From contig JAUHVN010000093.1 in assembly GCA_030425055.1 (NCBI GenBank), forward strand, positions 1 to 9,357: DNA of 9,357 bases, in the 5' to 3' direction. The position numbers and the translations under genes were made by a program. A model generated the notes under the pieces. It made no database searches, had not been told where the DNA came from, and was given only the letters and a program-made list of their open reading frames with translations. Shown piece after piece: positions 6,393 through 9,357 of this stretch (positions are counted from its first letter, which is position 1; every line of letters begins with the position of its first letter). This DNA comes from Actinomycetes bacterium. GTDB taxonomy: Bacteria; Actinomycetota; Actinomycetes; Actinomycetales; Microbacteriaceae.

Positions 6393-7847
6393 ATGACTAC
6401 CGCAACGACCGCCCCGGCCAAGCAGATCGCCATCAACGACATCGGCTCTGCTGAAGACTTCATGGCCGCGGTCGAGAAGACCCTCAAGTTCTTCAACGAC
6501 GGCGACCTCATCGAAGGCACCGTGGTGAAGATCGACCGCGACGAGGTCCTCCTCGACGTCGGCTACAAGACCGAGGGCGTCATCCCCTCGCGCGAGCTCT
6601 CCATCAAGCACGACGTCGACCCCAACGAGGTCGTCGAGGTCGGCGACCACGTCGAGGCCCTCGTTCTCCAGAAGGAGGACAAGGAAGGCCGCCTCATCCT
6701 GTCGAAGAAGCGCGCCCAGTACGAGCGCGCGTGGGGCGACGTGGAGAAGATCAAGGAGAACGACGGCGTCGTGACCGGCTCGGTCATCGAGGTCGTCAAG
6801 GGTGGTCTCATCGTCGACATCGGCCTGCGCGGGTTCCTCCCCGCTTCGCTCATCGAGCTGCGCCGCGTCCGCGACCTCACCCCGTACCTGGGTCAGGAGC
6901 TCGAGGCGAAGATCCTCGAGCTCGACAAGAACCGCAACAACGTCGTGCTCTCGCGCCGCGCCCTGCTCGAGCAGACGCAGTCCGAGTCGCGCACGACGTT
7001 CCTCAACAACCTGCACAAGGGTCAGGTCCGCAAGGGCACCGTCTCGTCGATCGTCAACTTCGGCGCGTTCGTCGACCTCGGCGGCGTCGACGGCCTCGTG
7101 CACGTCTCCGAGCTGTCGTGGAAGCACATCGAGCACGCTTCCGAGGTCGTCGAGGTGGGCCAGGAGGTCACCGTCGAGATCCTCGAGGTCGACCTCGACC
7201 GCGAGCGCGTCTCGCTGTCGCTCAAGGCGACGCAGGAGGACCCGTGGCAGGTCTTCGCCCGCACCCACGCGATCGGTCAGGTCGCACCGGGCAAGGTCAC
7301 CAAGCTCGTCCCGTTCGGCGCGTTCGTGCGCGTCGCGGACGGCATCGAGGGCCTCGTGCACATCTCCGAGCTGTCGGGCAAGCACGTCGAGCTCGCCGAG
7401 CAGGTCGTGTCGGTCGGCGAAGAGGTCTTCGTCAAGATCATCGACATCGACCTCGAGCGTCGCCGCATCTCGCTGTCGCTCAAGCAGGCGAACGAGTCGG
7501 TCGACATCCACGGCACCGAGTTCGACCCCGCCCTCTACGGCATGGTCACGGAGTACGACGAGAACGGGGAGTACAAGTACCCCGAGGGCTTCGACCCCGA
7601 GACCAACCAGTGGAAGGAAGGCTTCGACGAGCAGCGCGAGAAGTGGGAGCAGGAGTACGCCGCCGCGCACGCGCGCTGGGAGGCCCACAAGGCTCAGGTC
7701 GCCAAGGCCCTCGAGGCCGAGGCCAACGCGGCTGTCGCGGGAGTCGACGCGGGTTCGTCCTCGTACTCGTCCGACGCCGCCGGCGCGGGCACCCTGGCCG
7801 ACGACGAGGCGCTCGCCGCTCTGCGCGAGAAGCTGTCGGGCCGCTGA
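6393..7847 (+). CDS. rpsA: 30S ribosomal protein S1
   Basis: This 484-residue protein binds mRNA and helps load it on the 30S subunit. Four S1 (OB-fold) domains lie near residues 34-107, 125-190, 207-279 and 292-365; the third and fourth carry NFGAFVDLGGVDGLVHVSEL and PFGAFVRVADGIEGLVHISEL. It closely resembles mycobacterial RpsA as I recall it (VNDIGS/INDIGS near the start, SKKRAQYERAWG, the FDPA segment). The C-terminal tail after ~370 is charged, then Ser/Gly/Ala-rich, and ends LAALREKLSGR, like the mycobacterial tail ending LAALREKLAGSA, the region studied in connection with pyrazinoic acid. ATG 6393 matches the family N-terminus; an in-frame upstream extension does not. The gene has a strong preference for C/G-ending codons, as expected for high expression, and lacks the GGATGCC motif common elsewhere here. 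It is single, with its own terminator. Confidence 0.99.
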   Translation: MTTATTAPAKQIAINDIGSAEDFMAAVEKTLKFFNDGDLIEGTVVKIDRDEVLLDVGYKTEGVIPSRELSIKHDVDPNEVVEVGDHVEALVLQKEDKEGRLILSKKRAQYERAWGDVEKIKENDGVVTGSVIEVVKGGLIVDIGLRGFLPASLIELRRVRDLTPYLGQELEAKILELDKNRNNVVLSRRALLEQTQSESRTTFLNNLHKGQVRKGTVSSIVNFGAFVDLGGVDGLVHVSELSWKHIEHASEVVEVGQEVTVEILEVDLDRERVSLSLKATQEDPWQVFARTHAIGQVAPGKVTKLVPFGAFVRVADGIEGLVHISELSGKHVELAEQVVSVGEEVFVKIIDIDLERRRISLSLKQANESVDIHGTEFDPALYGMVTEYDENGEYKYPEGFDPETNQWKEGFDEQREKWEQEYAAAHARWEAHKAQVAKALEAEANAAVAGVDAGSSSYSSDAAGAGTLADDEALAALREKLSGR

Positions 7848-7865
7848 TCGGCTGATCGACCCTTT

Positions 7866-7904
7866 CGAGAGGGCCGGCTCCCCGCGCGGGGGCCGGCCCT
7901 CTCG
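7866..7904 (+). terminator. rpsA: rpsA terminator hairpin without a U-tract
   Basis: Perfect 13-bp arms CGAGAGGGCCGGC (7866-7878) and GCCGGCCCTCTCG (7892-7904) enclose CCCC-GCGC-GGGG (7880-7891), so one long GC-rich hairpin forms with a single bulged T at 7879. It starts 18 bp after the rpsA stop. No T-run follows on either strand, which is common for actinobacterial terminators; the hairpin could equally protect the mRNA 3' end. Confidence 0.88.
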
Positions 7905-7957
7905 GCATCTGCGGCGGCGTCCCGCGGTGCGGGAGCCCCCGTGTCGGCGGGGGAGCG

Positions 7958-7963
7958 TACGGT
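7958..7963 (+). promoter_or_regulatory. -10 box of a leaderless promoter for the GIY-YIG gene
   Basis: TACGGT is followed by exactly 6 nt and the GTG at 7970. The nearest SD-like stretch, GGGGGAG (7948-7954), is about 15 nt from the start, too far to work, and would lie upstream of the transcript. This fixes the GTG as the likely start and separates the gene from rpsA read-through. Confidence 0.6.
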
Positions 7964-7969
7964 CGACGC

Positions 7970-8524
7970 GTGAGCGACGGATGCCTCGCGGCGGATGCCG
8001 GATGCCGCGGACCGATCCCCGACGATGCGCCGGTGCGCCTGTGCGCCGGCCACCTCGCGGCGGTCGCCGAGTGGCAGGCCGACCACGACGGCGCCGTCGA
8101 CCTGCTGCCCATGCCGTGCCGCGTGTGCGGCTCACGGCTCGGCGTGCGGTTCCCGAGCGGGTGGATGTGCGCGGTGTGCGAGTGGGCGATCGCCGAGGTG
8201 CCGGACGGCGAGCTGCCGCCGCCGCGGCTCGACGTCGTCTACTACCTGCGGTACGCCGACCGTGTGAAGATCGGCACGACCGCGAACCCCCGGCAGCGGC
8301 TCGCGGCGATCCGGCACGACGAGCTGCTGGCGTTCGAACGGGGCGATCGCCTCGTCGAGGCGCGTCGTCACGCGCAGTTCGGCGAGCTGCGGCATCCTCG
8401 CACGGAGTGGTTCCGGTACGGCGACGCGCTGCGCCGACACGTCGAGGTGCTCCGGGCCGGCGTCGACGACCCGTGGCGCCTGCACCGCCGCTGGCGCAGC
8501 GAGCTGCTCGCTGTGCAGGGCTGA
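7970..8524 (+). CDS. Zinc-ribbon protein with a C-terminal GIY-YIG (T5orf172/MUG113-type) domain
   Basis: This 184-residue protein starts at GTG. Cys50-x2-Cys53 and Cys67-x2-Cys70 form a probable zinc ribbon; earlier Cys5, Cys12, Cys25 and His28 might form a second site. The C-terminal ~95 residues resemble the T5orf172/MUG113 branch of the GIY-YIG superfamily: VVYYLR (89-94) stands for GIY, VKIG (99-102) for YIG, then Arg108/Arg110, Glu130 in VEARRHAQF, and EWF (146-148). GIY-YIG enzymes cut DNA using conserved Tyr, Arg and Glu residues, and these appear present, but members of this branch are mostly uncharacterised and some may only bind nucleic acid. The protein is cytoplasmic and nearly soluble throughout. 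It sits alone between the rpsA terminator and the kinase, with its own -10 box. Domain call is good; nuclease activity is inference. Confidence 0.85.
   Translation: MSDGCLAADAGCRGPIPDDAPVRLCAGHLAAVAEWQADHDGAVDLLPMPCRVCGSRLGVRFPSGWMCAVCEWAIAEVPDGELPPPRLDVVYYLRYADRVKIGTTANPRQRLAAIRHDELLAFERGDRLVEARRHAQFGELRHPRTEWFRYGDALRRHVEVLRAGVDDPWRLHRRWRSELLAVQG
7979..8006 (+). repeat. Cluster of three GGATGCC heptamers inside the GIY-YIG gene
   Basis: GGATGCC occurs at 7979-7985, 7993-7999 and 8000-8006, the last two directly abutting. The heptamer or its complement occurs 17 times in the window. Here two copies are read as Gly-Cys (GGA TGC) and one as Asp-Ala, producing the local pattern GC...ADAGC. Cys5 and Cys12 are therefore both motif-encoded. 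Confidence 0.7.
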
Positions 8525-8548
8525 GCGCGTCGCCCGACCCGATTGGGC

Positions 8549-8554
8549 TAACGT
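8549..8554 (+). promoter_or_regulatory. -10 box of a leaderless promoter for the sensor kinase gene
   Basis: TAACGT ends exactly 6 nt before the ATG at 8561, the spacing also seen before 7970 and 6147. There is no purine-rich ribosome site between the previous stop (8524) and the ATG. The 36-bp gap therefore probably holds a promoter, so the kinase need not be co-transcribed with the GIY-YIG gene. A -35 box is not evident. Confidence 0.6.
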
Positions 8555-8560
8555 CGCCAT

Positions 8561-9357
8561 ATGGCGGTGGCACGACCGGAGCGGGCGCGCCCGCTCGCGA
8601 CGGCGCGCAACACGATCGTCTGGGTGGGCGATGTCATCGTCGACCGTGCCCGCGAGCGCACCGCGGCCCTGAACCAGCTGCTGCTCGCGGCCGTCGTCTA
8701 CTCGCTCGCGGTCCTCGTGGCCGTGGGGCCGTTCGCGGGCGAGACCGCGCTGTTCTTCGCCGGCGTGGTCGTCGTGAGCATCGTGACCGGCGCGACGCTC
8801 GTCATCCCGTGGAACCGGCTCGCCTTCGGGTGGGTCGCGGTCGTCCCTGCGGCCGACATGGTCGCGATCACGATGATGCAGCTGTCGAGCCCGACGTCGG
8901 CGCTCGGGCTGCTGTGGATCTTCCCCGCCATGTGGCTGGCCGCCGGCTTCGGCCTGCTGGGGCTGTTCACGGTGATGGTGGCGGATGCCGGGCTGCTGGG
9001 CATGCTCGTCGCGGTGAACGATCAGCAGGTGACGTTCGCGACGTACCTGCTGCCGCTGGTGGTCTTCGCGGTCGCGGCGACCAGCTTCCTCACGGCCCGT
9101 CGATCCGACGCGCAGCGCACGCTGCTCGCGAAGCAGGCGCGGCTGCTCGGCAGCGTGCTGCAGCGCAGCCGCCGTCAGGAGCAGGAGCTGACCGAGGTGC
9201 TCGACGCCGTCGACTTCGGCGTCATCCGCATCGCCCCCGACGGCACCGTCGCCATCACGAACGAGGCTCACGGGCGATTGCAGCAGGCCGGTCGCGACGA
9301 CGAGGCCGAGAACCCGGCCTACCGCGACGACGGCGTGACGCCGCTGCCGCGCGACGA
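8561..9357 (+). CDS. Membrane sensor histidine kinase with PAS domain, N-terminal part (runs off the window)
   Basis: The frame is open from ATG 8561 to the window end, 265 codons plus two bases. After a basic start (residues 1-36) come five or six membrane helices near 37-59, 63-83, 86-108, 113-152 (long enough for two) and 158-179. A polar linker follows (LLAKQARLLGSVLQRSRRQEQEL, split here as 188-210), typical of the helical signal segment ahead of PAS. A PAS domain starts near 206: LDAVDFGVIRIAPDGTVAI, then N234. The stretch DDGVTPLPRD (256-265) matches PAS domains of actinobacterial sensor kinases as I know them. The histidine-phosphorylation and ATPase domains would lie beyond the window, so kinase activity is inferred from architecture. 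The signal is unknown. Codon use is normal and no partner regulator is visible. Confidence 0.85.
   Translation, partial: MAVARPERARPLATARNTIVWVGDVIVDRARERTAALNQLLLAAVVYSLAVLVAVGPFAGETALFFAGVVVVSIVTGATLVIPWNRLAFGWVAVVPAADMVAITMMQLSSPTSALGLLWIFPAMWLAAGFGLLGLFTVMVADAGLLGMLVAVNDQQVTFATYLLPLVVFAVAATSFLTARRSDAQRTLLAKQARLLGSVLQRSRRQEQELTEVLDAVDFGVIRIAPDGTVAITNEAHGRLQQAGRDDEAENPAYRDDGVTPLPRD

Noticed and set aside
6202..6396. 64-codon frame ending in an ATGA overlap with the rpsA start
   Set aside because: Its GTG lies inside the predicted promoter, codon use is poor (ATA, TGT, AAT, TTA) and the product has no recognisable feature.
8525..8560. Terminator between the GIY-YIG gene and the kinase
   Set aside because: Only a 4-bp GCCC/GGGC pairing (8532-8535 with 8545-8548) is visible, too weak to call.
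6144..8573. An 809-codon minus-strand frame opposite rpsA
   Set aside because: It is antisense to the strongly conserved S1 gene and runs through its terminator and two promoters. The Leu/Val/Asp repeats mirror the S1 coding sequence.

Overview
The window comes from a high-GC actinobacterium, most likely a Microbacterium or a close relative in the Microbacteriaceae. The evidence is roughly 70% GC with strong G/C at third codon positions, a mycobacterial-type ribosomal protein S1 (four S1 domains and an ALREKL C-terminal tail), leaderless-looking starts, and intergenic repeats with the core GGTCGCTGAGCGAGC, a type I associate with this family from memory. Base composition and species were not computed.

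Layout from left to right. Bases 1-333 hold no convincing gene. They carry two identical copies of an ~85-bp element with inverted ends (REPIN/MITE-like), followed by single half-copies. Bases 334-3768 (minus) encode a 1144-residue polytopic membrane protein that I cannot assign to a named family. It appears to have an internally duplicated seven-helix membrane part and a large extracytoplasmic C-terminus made of TPR-like helices, an Ig-like beta region and two PsbP/MOG1-like domains. Divergent from it is a 14-helix DHA2-type MFS exporter (3863-5332, plus), which converges on a classical short-chain dehydrogenase (5341-6147, minus) with only 8 bp between the stop codons.

The core housekeeping gene is rpsA (6393-7847, plus), with its own promoter, a leader of about 170 nt and a strong hairpin terminator. 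Beyond it lie a small zinc-ribbon plus GIY-YIG (T5orf172/MUG113-type) protein (7970-8524) and the first 265 codons of a membrane sensor histidine kinase with a PAS domain (8561 to the window end). The coaE gene that often follows rpsA in actinobacteria is not present here.

The genes do not form one operon. Nearly every gene has its own promoter. Four of them (MFS, SDR, GIY-YIG, kinase) share one arrangement: a TANNNT -10 box ending 6-7 nt before the start codon, with little or no Shine-Dalgarno sequence, as expected for leaderless transcripts. The best candidates for undescribed biology are the 1144-residue surface protein with its duplications and paired cysteines, the REPIN-like elements behind it, the zinc-ribbon/GIY-YIG protein, and a heptamer (GGATGCC/GGCATCC) found 17 times in the window, far above my rough expectation of about two.
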